Assembly: GCA_003344405.1 (NCBI GenBank)
Contig: NOWV01000041.1
Coordinates: 186,001 to 250,000, forward strand
DNA length: 64,000 nt
Direction: 5' to 3'
From: Trichoplax sp. H2
Lineage: Eukaryota > Placozoa > Uniplacotomia > Trichoplacea
Part shown: piece by piece, positions 40,701-53,590 of the stretch
How positions within the stretch are numbered: the first letter of the stretch is position 1
Layout: every line of letters begins with the position of its first letter
Notes under the pieces: generated by a model
What the model saw: only the letters and a program-made list of their open reading frames with translations
Databases searched by the model: none
Told to the model about the DNA's origin: nothing
Program-made: the position numbers and the translations under genes

Positions 40701-43550
40701 GATGAAATTCTTTGAGTATAAAATAATGATCGAACTAAATTAGAAATTAAATTAAAAGAAACTAGGAAGAAAAATAGGAAATTTAATTATCTTTTCAAGG
40801 TTGTCTTGATTTTCATATAAACAAAGTACTGTAGTAAAAAACAATCTACTACCATTTACTAGAAAGAGATAAATTGAAATGGGAATAAACTGTGCTGCAT
40901 CATAATAAAGTTGACTAATAATGTAATCTAGTCCGATTTGAATGTTTAATATATTGTAAGGCTAATAATAGATTGACTCTGTCATATTGGAATGATTTCC
41001 TAAAATAAAAATAAAATGGAAATCAAGAAGAGATACTCTAATTAAGAAACTATATCTTCCAATATCAATGCACTCTTAACTTTATATTTTTGTTTCAGAG
41101 TACAACCGAATATAATTTAAATGTAACAATGTTTTACAATATTAAAAGATGATCCATTCTTTTATTTAGAATGACTTTTCTTAATTATATAAGATGGAAA
41201 TTAAGAAAAGACACTGAGATATTATATATCCTATATCATCGAATTAAGTAACCGAGATAGTACTGTAGGATTAAAAAAGTAAAACGATTTGGCACAAATG
41301 GCTATTAAGGGAATAGATCACTAGTAACCCAATAATATGAACAAGGTGACCGCAATACAGGACTTTTCCCTTCTTTTAAGTTATAAGTAGGTTTTGGCTT
41401 TTCCTATTAACTCTTTAAGTTTTAAAATAATGCACTAGTTCACTCATAGTAGAGTCGATCTTAGAAACATGATCAATAATTGACAATAACGTTTTGTCAA
41501 GCAATTTTTCCATGTGGTATATCTTTAGCATAGTTATGACGATAGTTTAAAGAGTATTTTTAGGACAATAGCGTTCTGGAGTTGTACTTATTGTAATTCT
41601 TGAAAAAATATTCTACTTAACAATTGCCTATTCTACTTGGCTACTATAGACGTAATGAGATTGAAAATGAATCATTTATAATGGTCTTGAAGCTTGACAA
41701 AAACAAGTCATTGTCCTTTCGGAATTATTAATGATATCCGGATGTTGGAATTGCATTTCATCTTGCTTGGATATTCATACACTGATACTACTGATTCTAC
41801 GTATTCATTCTTGGTTTTATCATCACTCTTTTCAAGATTAATTATTGCATGTTAAAAGTCAATATCAACGTTAACCTATTTATTATCTTATCCGAGAATG
41901 ATTCTAGCTATTGCTTAGAGAGAATCTTTTGCCATAAAACAGCATATCAAGTTTTCCATAAGCATGTAAGATTGTTGGATAAGGGTGGTTAATCTGTTAA
42001 ATTGATGTAACCATGATAAAACTATACTCTACGCGTATAGAATTGTACTATGTCTAAGTTAATTGGTTACTAATATATCCAACTGAATTTGACACTATAG
42101 ATTATCTTTAATACGCTGCTCTATATTCTAGATATTATAGGTAGACCGATAAATTATTTATATTTTGGAAGATGTTTTTTTAATACCACAGTTTGTAAGA
42201 AATTATTCTAAATCGTCATATTCTATTTTTGCTGATAATAATCATTGTTAGGTATGGTATTCGTATTAAGGATGGAAAATGATATTGCACATAGATTATT
42301 AAAATAGAAAGATTACATCGTACAAAATACCCCCAAAATAGAACGGATTAAAGCTGATTACAGATTAAATTTTGTACTATATTGGATACAGTACTATATA
42401 CCAAGTGCATGTTATGTCAGTCAATTGCTTCTGATGATATGCTACCAGTAATAAATTCCAAATAATCCTACTACTAGATATACAGAGGGTAAAAAATTCT
42501 ATTTCTTGCTTTCTCATTCGCTTGCTATGGTGTGTATTAAAATCGAATCTACTTTTTCAATTCATTGCTCTACCTTTAAAGTACTGCCTACGCCATCTTT
42601 TTGACTTCATCCTTGCTACAATACGATTTTTATAGTCATTTTATGTGTCGTTAAGATAGTAGTATTAGCATATTCTAAAATAAATATAATAATTATTTAT
42701 AAATTGTAATCCAAATTGCGTACTATAAGCCATTATTAACAAGAAGTTCAATATTCATTTGCTGTTTGTATAAGAACTTGATCGTATGTAGATTAGTTTA
42801 CTATTCCAATATTTTGTCAATATCAGTTATACTGTCAATCTTTTATTATAAATCGCTAAGGTCGTTCTATTTCTCGGTACTTAGGGGCTAGGCTTTTACA
42901 TTATAAAATACCTATTCTTTCCTATTATGTGTCCAATGCAATTCGGTAAACTAAAAACGAGGGTATACTGTATAAATCATTATTGATATGCTTGATCCAG
43001 TTAATTTTTCAACCATTATCTATTCAACACCTGCTAAGCAGGTGACTTTAAAATAATTAATCTATTTCATATGAAAGATGGCCGACAGTAGAAGTTAGTT
43101 GACGACTTTGCAGTAGATGATTGACTATAGCAATAACCCGAATCGTAGAATTAATGAGAGCACGCGATATTTGCCCTATTCGAAGAAGTGCTGATAAGTT
43201 TATTGGGTAATTCCTATACTATTTGAAATTGGATTTTCAGTATCCAATTCAAGAATATGACTAAATTAGCAACTTTAGAATATTAATAGCTTTACGATTA
43301 GCCGTAGATGTATTTCGATTGTAAAGAAGTCGAAATAAAAAATTGGCAATGTTATTTACGATGAAATATTGATAGATTTTGTGTTTTAGCCTTTTAGCTT
43401 TAATCATTGTGAAATCAAAAAATTTGTTATATTCGAATAGACTTTTTCAATCTAGTCTATAAAGGAGTAAGCAATCGAAAATATCGTTGCGCGGTAATGG
43501 CTATGTCGTGATAAGTTACTTACTTTTACACTGTTGTTTCGAAGAGACAT
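31718..43550 (-). CDS. RAP1GAP: RAP1GAP orthologue, Rap GTPase-activating protein with C-terminal coiled coil
   Basis: This protein speeds GTP hydrolysis by Rap GTPases, switching off Rap signalling at membranes. Exons in phase: 43550-43524 (tentative start), 40573-40523, 39886-39845, 38604-38548, 37670-37491, 37179-37076, 36614-36536, 36019-35936, 35705-35605, 35509-35380, 35045-34995, 34651-34547, 34245-34174, 34070-33984, 33858-33778, 33610-33527, 33377-33283, 32748-32729, 32591-32454, 32257-32175, 32038-31718; about 663 residues. A weak GoLoco-like segment ([10 protein letters not shown]...HRQF) precedes the RapGAP domain. The domain shows [67 protein letters not shown] and [13 protein letters not shown]. 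The Asn in HIGND (about residue 294) is the catalytic asparagine thumb of this family. A Ser-rich linker and a Leu/Val heptad region ([16 protein letters not shown]) follow, then an Asn-rich tail. The first exon (MSLRNNSVK) rests only on a good ATG, a GTAAGT donor and phase. It implies a 3-kb first intron. Confidence 0.93.
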
Positions 43551-45222
43551 CTTTATGATAACACAATTTTCCTGATCTTTCTTCTTTTAACGTCGATAAG
43601 GATATACAGGCTAACACAATTACTGGTATAGCAGCTTGACCGGCTTTGTAATACTTGGTTAGATGAATAATGATTAGAAGAAAAGGCTCTTGTTCTTTTT
43701 AAAGTTGATCACCTTACAATTGGTAATATTACCACCAAGTTATTGGAGTTTGTGCTGTGCTACCTGCGTACCAAGAAAGGAAATGAATTTAGAGAAATTA
43801 TCAACTAAAACTTGTAGATTGGAGCTTCATCAAGCGTTCTTATCTAATACAGAGATGACTAAATTAAAAGATATTTATCCGTCGGGGTTAGGAAAAAAAT
43901 AACAAAATTGTTGGAATTTAGAACAACATCTGGCACATACTCAACGTATCCATTTCTAATAAGAATAAATGAGTTGGAAAATATCCAAGATAAAATCTTA
44001 ATAAATTGAAATCGTTGTTGTAATAGCCTGTATAAATTTAAATACTATCAAAGGCCAATCTCATATGCTGTTTATGATTAATATAATCAATATTAGGAAT
44101 AATGATTGTAAAATATGTTCAATAATAAAAAGGTATATGATTTTTCTTTCATTGATATACTATAAGTGGTGTTTCTCAATTTCCTTATTTATTTTATTCT
44201 TTCTTAAATAGATGATATTATAACTATGTACGATACGTTAATATTTATCGCTATTTGCATTTAGACGATCGTAAAGTAAATAACTATTAAGAATGGAAAG
44301 GCTAAAATATGGAGATATTAGTACTATACTGTTGATTGATCCATAGAAATACAATCATTTCTTGCGTATAAATAAATTTTGTATTTATTCAGTTTAATTT
44401 AGCACTTTAAATTTCCAAGTCGGTATATGGTAAATAGGGTACGAGAGTGTGAATAATGACTCGATTCTCAATACATAAAGGATAGACTATGTCATCATTA
44501 ACTTTTTCATTGCTTACGCTAGTAACTATATTTTGTAAACTATTACGCTAGGAAGCAGGTAGATTGCTCTTGGATATCTTTTGATCTTAATTGCCTTATA
44601 AGATCGGAGACGATGTTTAATTCGAGTTTTTTTTATGAACGTTTCCAATGTCCCAATACAAAATTTAAATTGACATCAGTTTTAAATTGATTATTGGACT
44701 ACAATAACTATAGACTGTCTATATATTAGCAATGCAATGATAGAAAATCTTATAGTAGAGGAGCTACTAGTATTGGTCAACTTCAATCACATTTAGCCAA
44801 TTTTGCCAGTTAATTAATTTTTCGTACTGGAATGGCACTATAAAGCACGCCAGAAGCTATTTAGCGCGTTGTCTTATCAAAAATTTTCGATTTTAGCAAT
44901 TATGTAAACTACTGCTAACACCAATACCTCTCATAGCATTAATTTAGCAGATATTTATCGCTATCGTGACGCTAAAGCATAACACCAATGTCATATGCGT
45001 CTGTTACTTGTTAACTATAAGACAGAAAGAATATAAATTTTTAATATAAGTGAATACTTCAACCCATGCTATATTCAGATATGGATATATTTCCATTTCT
45101 ATGTATTATCTAGAAGTTATGGTCGATTTGGGATACTAGATGAATCTAAAATTTAGTTTTTATCTTTCTATTGATCAAGCGAGTAAAAATATCTTTCATG
45201 CTGCGTCATTAAGATCAGAATA
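43551..45222. other. Upstream flank of RAP1GAP, no gene recognised
   Basis: A plus-strand open frame at about 43690-43902 begins with TTG rather than ATG and lacks any recognisable domain. The minus strand should hold the RAP1GAP promoter. No clear motif was identified. Confidence 0.4.
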
Positions 45223-45760
45223 GCAAGTTTGTTATAGTATACAATTGGAGACCAACGCTAGCTATTTTAAAAATAATATGATGACTCCTAAACTACTACT
45301 AGCTTAGTATTGAAATAAATAACGATAGCGTAGTAAGCACTGCTTCTATGGATAAAGCAAGTCTGTTATAGTATGGAACTGGAAACCAACGATAGCTATT
45401 TTAAAAAATAAAGGGATGACTCTCAAGTAATTAATACCTTAGTATTAAAATAAATAACGTTACTATAGTAAGTATTTTCTATGGATGAAGTAAGTCTGCT
45501 ATATTAACAATTGGAGACCAATGCTAGCTATTTTAAAGAATAGAGAGATGACTTCCAAGCAATTATTACCTTAATATTGAAACAAATAATTAGCATAATA
45601 AGTTCGTACTGCTTCTATGGATAAAACAAGTTGGTTATAGTATACAATTGGAGACTAGCGATAGCTATCTTAAAAAATAAAGCAAGGATTCCCAAGCATT
45701 TAAAAGCTAGTACTGAAATAACTATAGCATAGTAATACTGCTTTTTGATAAATATTATAT
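45223..45760. repeat. Four-copy tandem repeat, about 134-bp unit
   Basis: Units start near 45223, 45357, 45490 and 45626. Each begins with a GCAAGT(T/C)TGTTATAGTAT-like sequence. It continues with CAATTGGAGACCAACGCTAG, CTATTTTAAAAAATAAAG.GATGACT and GTATTGAAATAAATAACG, and ends near CTGCTTCTATGGATAAA. Copies carry substitutions and small indels. There is no conserved reading frame. Confidence 0.9.
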
Positions 45761-48700
45761 CTGAAATCAACTGAGAATCCGTTAAAGAGTACAATTAGTT
45801 TTATTAGCAATGTACAATATTATTGTACATTAGTATCTTTTCAAGCAAAAATACCTATTATTAGATATAGCTATATTCCATTAATACAATATCGAAGATA
45901 CAAAGACTTTAAAAGTATGCTCATCTATGCATGCACGGACTGTAAATAAGCGACCCCGAATACGGGAAAACAAATGATATTTTTCGATTGTAGTTCTATT
46001 GAATTGATCTCGTGGCAAGTTGTTTTGATGTATTTGGGGGTAGAATGAGTATGAATATTAAAATTGATGCCAAAATGTGATTCTCCGATGCTATTTATAT
46101 TTAACAAGAGAAAAAATAATTCTCCTTACATGACAGCCACAATACAATACAGTCTCTATCTTTCTACTACAAGGTACCAGATCAAGTATCATAATAATTT
46201 TAGTTTGAACACTTTGAGAAAGACTACTACAAATAACAGAGACAATGAGTTTATTACTTTTTGATATACCAAGGTAATAGCCGAATCAGCCAACGATCTA
46301 TCTATTTATTAATCGGTCATGTTATCGTTGACTAGTAATTATCTTTAATGGAAGGTGGAAGTATGATGATTATAAATTAATGAAACAAGTATACTGCATA
46401 GAGATAGTCTATCCATCGAATCAATACTGGTTTAGAATAGTGATCGATGTATAAATAAAATGAACCATATTCAACTCCTTCATTCAAGTCATCATTGCAG
46501 GTTAAACACTAAAGTTCCTGTACTTGTGAGACTCAAATTGAAACACTCGATGAAAAAACAAAAAAGTGCTTTCTATCTTTAAATAGGACTTGACAGGCAC
46601 TTATAGTGTCTCCTAATGTTGATTTTAATGATGTATTCCTGTCCGTAGTGTATATGAAATGTAATAGAGGGAAATAGCAATAAACTTGTCATACAGCATT
46701 GTACATGTTGTAGCTTATAGAATTCATTAAATACGGGAACATGAGTTGACATGGCTAACATGAATAGACCAATTTTACAACTGCAGCTTTGGTAACTTTA
46801 TCAATAAACAGATAACTAAGTAAAAATGCGTGAAAATTAAAACATGGAGAAATTCTATGTAGGTACGCTATTAGAGATTGAAAAAAGAAGTATGGAGTAG
46901 CTCAATAACGATCTAAAATTAGTTAGCAGGGGAAATATGAAAGATTATTGCGTGTAATTACGATATCTTCGGAAAAAAAAAAACTGGAGAAGAGTGCCAG
47001 AACAATATACCACTGTTCTGTCTTGATAGCATAATAAATGCTAATTTTTACATTGTTGTAACTATTAAGTCTTCTCATTTCAGGTATCAATGTAACTAGT
47101 AGGCTGTGAAAATTATTCAATCTTTCCGGTTACACTATAAAAATAAACAAGGATTCAAAATATATACATTTACTATGCTATTATAATTCTCTTGTTTAGA
47201 TATAATTACGATAATTCACGTGTGAAGGAATCGAGGTATACCAAGCTTTGAAGTTAAAAAAGAATTTCTAGTTTAGTCGAAGTAAATAAATATAACCAGG
47301 AATCTGTTTATTACAATTTAATGCAATAATTCTAAACGATAAGATTTACTATGTGGATCATTTGGCGCTTAAAAAAATTTTAGAATTAAGATTAAAGATG
47401 CTTAATGCAATTGATGTAGACTAGACAGTGAATACTATATTTATGGCAGTTTAACGCAACGTTCTATGCGCTAAGATTTACTATGTCGATCATTTGACAC
47501 TGGAAAATGTTTCAAAATAAGAATAATGATGAAGAGAAGGTCTTTTTATTCGAAGTAAACATGACTTTAACGTCATAATCCTATTTATTTATGAGATTAG
47601 TAACGTTATCGGCGGCTTGCTAATGAAATTAATCATGAACAGCATAAGCTTATCCAGTACAGTACTGTATAAAATAAAGCAATTATCGTGTATTTGAAAA
47701 ATTTTAAATGCAATCTAATAGCAACCCTTGTCAGGAAGGATACAGTTCCTTCATTTTATAAAAAATTAATGGTGAATTAAGGCAGGAGCAGTTGCTTACT
47801 TACTAGTGTGATATCATACGGCAATCATTTCGAAGTCAAAATCATAAATTTTTCGTACCGTAGTCATCAGCAAAATAAACTGTTTAAAACTTTGTAGAGA
47901 AGACTTTAAAGAGATTGTAACACCGATCAAAGCTCTATACCTTACTATATAACGGATTGATGTTTATCGATTACTTTTTTCCATCAATGAGTAGGAGAAA
48001 TTAGGAAAAATCTTGAAAGTTAAAAATCTTGATCAAGGAACTATGTTTCTAAATTAATTTAAACACTGAACAGCTTGTTTGCAACGTGCTTTTCTTAGAT
48101 AAATCTGTAGTCGAAATGTGGGAAGGTATTGAAAAATTTAAACTTACACAAGGAGATATTTCGATTATAAACTACTACTTTATAAAAGAGAAATTTAGTT
48201 TCACTCGTTTACTGCATGCTGTTCTTAGTTGATCAACAATCGGTGTTTGGCTTAGAGTCGTTGTGTCAGATATACAGCAAATGTTGTTATGATATTTTGA
48301 TAATAGTAAAAAAATAAGATTAATTGTAGTATTATGTAGCTACTCGGTTCAAGTCGAAATTTTCAGCCCATAACTAAAATGTACCCCATGGTGAATCATG
48401 TTTTAGAAAGATCTTGTCTTAATTTAAATGCCAAATATGAAAATTTAGAAATGAGCAAATTAAAAAATGATCGAGTAATAGTAATTGCATGCATGTTTGG
48501 TACACAAATTACCATGATTAAATACTTATTGTTTGAAGAAAAATATCAACGTTGACCACGCTAGTGTAGTTAAGAAATTAAAATAAACCGCACGATACTA
48601 CCATAGATTATAGAGATCAATTTTGCATTAGAGTAAATTCATATCGAGTATAATTTCTGATTGAATCATGATAATTTTAGACACTTGCTATTGACTTACA

Positions 48701-49336
48701 TTTATGTGAGATGTCTAGAATAAATCGATATGTTTAGTTCACGGAACCTGAATTAGAATTGTAGTTTTCACCGCCAGTAATTAGTGACCATCAGTTATCT
48801 TGTATCGATCGATTTGGAGTCTCCAATGGATGTTTCCGTAAATGAAATGGAATATTGGATAATCTTTACCCTACGAAAGGTACAGATACGCTTCACTATA
48901 GCCACTACAGTATGTCTCTAAAAAATCGACTCATAAAATAATTCGATTTACAGGCGAAATTCTTATAGCTGAATTAATTTCTCTTTGCTTATTGTATTGC
49001 AAACCTTTGCTAATGAAGATCCAAGAGGGTTGCACCGATCCAGTTGGACTATCCCTATACTGTATACCAAATATACACATATATGCGAGTATTTACTGTA
49101 CTGGTCGGCAGTAATCAATAATGAATGGCCTAATTTCAAATGAAATATTCGGACAGCACTCTTCTCATTATATCGTCAATGATGGTGATAAGTCTTAATA
49201 CTACAGTAGTTCTTTATACATATATATATATATATTTTTCTCCCATACGCGATGGTGACTTTGTTTTTTACTAAATATAACAGTATTTTTTTCAAATGCT
49301 GCGGCCAACATCTGTTAAGTTTTAATGAGAGGTCAC
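45761..49336. other. Intergenic, no gene recognised; includes a weak 132-bp duplication
   Basis: Short frames only. A diverged pair around AAGATTTACTATGTGGATCA (47341) and AAGATTTACTATGTCGATCA (47473) has 132-bp spacing, similar to the unit length of the four-copy array 1.5 kb upstream but with a different sequence. Confidence 0.45.
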
Positions 49337-49489
49337 ATGATGCGATTTATGGCTATAATTCTGATATTAATCTGTTATTATAAATTAAGCTATGCAGTAT
49401 CCGGTGGAGAATGCCATGGCTATACTATAGGAATTCCCATATTTATTCATAGGAAGTTTGACATGGTATCCTATGTGCTATGGGTGTAA
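49337..49489 (+). CDS. Possible small secreted peptide or signal-peptide exon (50 codons)
   Basis: The frame begins MMRFMAIILILICYY and continues KLSYAVSGGECHGYT. It has a short basic start, a hydrophobic core and a small-residue region (SYAVSG) like a cleavable signal peptide, and ends at TAA. It could be the first exon of a secreted or membrane protein, since GT dinucleotides lie in frame near its end (GACATG|GTATCC). No downstream partner exon was found and no family is recognised. AT-rich DNA often encodes hydrophobic frames by chance, so this is a weak call. Confidence 0.25.
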   Translation: MMRFMAIILILICYYKLSYAVSGGECHGYTIGIPIFIHRKFDMVSYVLWV

Positions 49490-50818
49490 ATTACAGAGGA
49501 TAGACATATTATTTGTAGGAATATTTACAATTAACTTGTGGATTATAGTGTTAATATTATTTATCGTATCCTTATTAGTTATCTTCGATAACAGTAGTAA
49601 TACTGCCCTATTGCATTTGAGTATTTAGATAGTTTAGTAAACTGATATGTATAGATAGTGAATATTGTATGTCGTATAATCGCCTTTACTTTGAGCTAAT
49701 TTTGGAGTAAATAAGTTATTTATGAATTATAATAAGAATAAGAGTAGTCAGGCGATAGGTAGAAATTTGAAACAAAACTCATGAGCGTGCAATCAATTAC
49801 TCAGTAGTATTATGATTGATAGAATTGATTATTTCGAGAACAATATTTGATTTCACTAGATATATTCTGAGTAGATTTGTTATTGTGATGCAAAAGTCCA
49901 ATTTTTTAAAAGCATCTTATGGTATCAAACCGAGTGATTGCAATATAACGTAGTTGATTTCTAAATCGAAAAACTTTATATTAGAGAAACATGTAGAACA
50001 AATCCGTCATTGTATAGTTGTAGTTAGAGTTAGTTAAGGTAACTCTAGTAAGAATTACTCATATCGATTGCTTGAAATGTAGAGCATTCCTTTATACAAG
50101 AATATGTGTGTACAATACCGTTGACTAAACAAATTTACTACGGTAATGCAAACACTGTGATTGATCATTGTTTAGATCGAATACTGACTTGCAATCAAGT
50201 ATATCCACACATTATTTAAGTCCAATATAGAATTAATAAATAAAAAACAATGATGTGTATAGCTAGGGATATATATAAAATCGTCCATCTAGAGCTCGCT
50301 TATTTCGCCTACCGTGCTAGTTTACGCTGTAATACTGTACTAGTAATAGTCTTTGAATATGCACCATATTTGTATTGACGGTTACATCTTCTGAACAAAT
50401 TGCATTTATAACTTTTGGCTCTTACCTGGGTTAACATTTGTAACAGAAGGAGCTGCACATCAATAAAGGGTAGATCGAATATTATTATAAACATGAATAA
50501 AACCAATATACTGTAAGCTACTTGTAACTTGGGAAGTGTGTCATCTCAATTTATCCTGATTCTCCACTGTAATACTGTCGTCTTACATCTACAGCCTAAC
50601 TTACCCGCTCCCATAATAACAATAAATTTGTTTGCAATCTAGCTCCTTAAAACTAGTTACTAGAGGATAATTTAGGCACGATTGCAATATGTACATCCTC
50701 CCAACGTCGAGATTGACTACAAATAAAACTATCAAGCGAAGGTGCAGTGTTCCGTTTACATTATACTATCATAATGCTACCGAGAAAAGACACGTAAACC
50801 ATTTTAAACAATACGTAT
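49490..50818. other. Intergenic, no gene recognised
   Basis: AT-rich flank downstream of the RPL4 polyadenylation signal. Nothing recognisable on either strand. Confidence 0.45.
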
Positions 50819-50824
50819 TTTATT
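50819..50824 (-). terminator. Polyadenylation signal of RPL4
   Basis: AATAAA on the minus strand, 66 bases downstream of the RPL4 stop codon, in a position suited to 3'-end formation. Confidence 0.75.
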
Positions 50825-50889
50825 TTTCTTTCATATAGATTGTGAATGCTTCGGTTTAAAACAAAATAACATCATCAGTTATTTCAAAT

Positions 50890-53590
50890 TTATTTTTTGC
50901 CAGACTTTTTGCCACCCTTTGCTGGCTTTTTGACAATTTTTCTTTTCTTCTCCAAAAGCTCCTGCCTGGCCTTTTTATTTGATGCTAGATATGCCTGTCT
51001 CTTAGTCGCTGCAGAATGAGGGTTTAGACGTAGCATAACTTTCACATTCTTCAGAGGGTTCTTCTTAAGTATTGCACGTTTCGGTTTAGACCTATAAATA
51101 GTACAAGTCCGAGAAATGATATAAGATAATGATCATCATCACAACCTTTATAGACTATAAAGTAACCTAAATCACAGTTTACTGTAAGAACATACTTTGC
51201 GGGTCTTATGCTGCTTTGTACTTCGTTGGAATTAATGATTCTTGCTATGTCGCTAGTTGTCATAATTGAACGCGGTAAGCTATAGAACGAAAATAGAAAA
51301 ATGTTTAAAATACGATAACTTCATGCTAAATGTAGCTGTTCTCAAAAATATCAAGCAGTAATAACTGACTTATAATTCGATTTTTCTTCAGACAATTTTC
51401 TCCATGTACCAAAAACTGAGTCTAATTTTTTAAATGCACTTTCACCCCATACACAAAATCTACCCATGTGGCCGCCTGGTGCTAGTGATAACAAATTTAA
51501 TCGAGAAATTTGGGCTAGTTCTACTCCAGGAACGTTACGGAAAGCTTTAACGATTCCTGTTAAAAAAATTAAGCATAATTAGATTTTTAAAGTCCATGCT
51601 TTTAACTGGGCAATCGTTTAGGAAATTTTACCGTTATCGGCGTTATAAATGATCAATGGGCCTCGGCGTTGAACGTAGCGACGGTTTCTCAACTTGCCTT
51701 TGCCAGTTCGTAGCGTACGCGAGGCTTTTACCTTTTCGACATCTTGATAGGCATTTACTCGTTTCAAGAAAGCAACGGCAGCTGAAGTTTTAGTGATAGA
51801 TTCGACTGAGTCGGATACAACAAGTGGCACTTCTTGGATGTTCTCGATACGGTGACCACGCGCCATAACAAGTGCAGGTAATGAAGATGCAGCAAGTGCA
51901 GAGGCACAAGCGTATCTCCTCTGGGATAAATTGCTTTTTCTAGTCCATCGGCGCCAGACTCGTGTAGGTGCAAACATACGACCACCACGGCACATCTTTT
52001 TATCAGTTAAGGTTTATCACATTCACAATAACTATCATGTCCTATCAAAAAGCTAGTTCCACTATCGTAAGCACTCTTACTTTTCAGATATAATTAAATC
52101 ATGCGATAATGTCGTCAAGTAGATCAATCTCCATTTCTCGTAATCATGCATTTCACATAACTGGATATCATTTAAGTAAGAAATTATAAACCAACATACT
52201 AACGTAAAAATTAATATTACGCAAAGATACGTTGCCATAAGCGGCTTGACCAGATCTGTGGGTACCACCACCGCGAACACGAGGAATCCTAGCAACAGCT
52301 CTTCCTGTACCCCAAGATTCAGCGCTGGTCTGATGTCCAGCTTTTGTAGAAACGGCATAAGGTTGTCTCTTATTTTTGGCCATGTTGGTATGGACAAACT
52401 GGACCAAATCTGGTCTGATTGGTGCTTTAAGCACAGCTGGCATAGGGACAGAAGTAGAAACTTCTCCCTGATCCGAGTAAACATTTACTAATGGTCTTGC
52501 AGCCTGAAAAAAAACCACATATTAGGTACCATATTAACGTACATCCGCGTCTATACGGTCTGAAGCAAAGTTGATGAAGAAACACTAGTCTATAAATCAA
52601 GACAGCTAAACTAATAAGCGTTAGGAGCTAATAATTGAGACAGTTTAGCTTAGCTGATTGCAACTACGGTAAGTATCAACTACCAATCCATACACATTCA
52701 ACGATGCGGAGGGCATAGCGTTGCTATTTTCATACATTAATTAAGAGCCAACGACGTGGTAAAATGCATTACTCAAGTTCAACCTCTATCAGGATATTTA
52801 CATCTATAGCGAAATATCAACCTGTCCTACTGATCAAGATACATTTCAACCTTGCAAAGCAATGGCTAATGCAGCAAGCATAATAATAAGCGAACAGATA
52901 AAATCCATTACGCAAATTACAATTTCTATACAAGATATCTTATGCTGTCCATTTAAGGGTAAACGAAAATCCAGTATAGTACTACCGGAATGGCCGGTAT
53001 AACATCCCGATCAACTAGCATTGAATACAAGGGATCTATTCGGAAATAACACTATTTTTCACATGCTTAGCATCGTTAACTACGCAGATTCCTCAGCTTC
53101 AAATAACTGTCAAGCAATTGTACTCTATTTTAACACAGTGATGGAGGAGTAGTCCCTTCTTGGCCATTGAGACCGTTGAAAGTCAGTTCTACGGAGGGTG
53201 TAAAAGAGTTGAGTAACAACTTTGGGCGAACACTAACATTAACATGACTATTTTTTGTAATGAGGCTTTTAAGCTAACGAAGTTAGTACACTTTACTTAG
53301 AATAAGATAGAATGTGTAGTCTAGTATCCATGGACAACATATCAACTATCTAATGAAGACTATCGAAGTGTATCATTTTTAGAAATTGTCCTGTCAAGAT
53401 GACCACTAGCACGAGCATCACTGTCCGACTTGCTAGCCCATTTCATTATCGATCAAATTTTATCAATAACCAAAGTAATGCTAATTTTAATTGGATGCAA
53501 AGAATCACAACGAACAAGAGATCAAGTTATCCAAGAAATAAGATCATTTTGAGCAATAGACAAGAATATATCGTGAAAATTACTCACCAT
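50890..53590 (-). CDS. RPL4: 60S ribosomal protein L4 (uL4)
   Basis: RPL4 is a structural protein of the large ribosomal subunit whose internal loop lines the nascent-peptide exit tunnel. Six exons join in phase to 370 residues: 53590-53588, 52503-52231, 51995-51632, 51556-51370, 51279-51196, 51091-50890 (stop TAA). The first coding exon is only the ATG, followed by a GTGAGT donor. Exon 2 then starts [10 protein letters not shown], which aligns with the vertebrate N terminus. Hallmarks are [20 protein letters not shown] and [16 protein letters not shown], then [68 protein letters not shown] and [18 protein letters not shown]. The tail is Lys-rich but shorter than in vertebrates (about 427 residues there). 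Introns 2-5 are 75-235 bases. I found no convincing snoRNA in any intron. Confidence 0.98.
52740..52940. repeat. Diverged duplication inside RPL4 intron 1
   Basis: AAAATGCATTACTCAAGTTC near 52770 and AAAATCCATTACGCAAATTA near 52908 share a further TCTAT...ATAT.T block, with about 138-bp spacing. It is an old local duplication in the 1.08-kb first intron. Its length would suit a pair of intronic snoRNAs, but no clear C/D or H/ACA boxes were recognised. Confidence 0.45.

Noticed and set aside
43690-43902. 70-codon plus-strand frame upstream of RAP1GAP
   Set aside because: It starts at TTG, has no recognisable domain and no splice partners.
51092-52230. Box C/D snoRNAs in RPL4 introns 2-5
   Set aside because: A GTGATGATG resembling a C box occurs in intron 5, but no D box (CTGA) follows within the intron. 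The other introns lack a matched pair.
52077-52491. Alternative frames (135 codons minus, 81 codons plus) over RPL4 exon 2
   Set aside because: The true frame gives the universally conserved uL4 loop; the others run through introns or oppose it.
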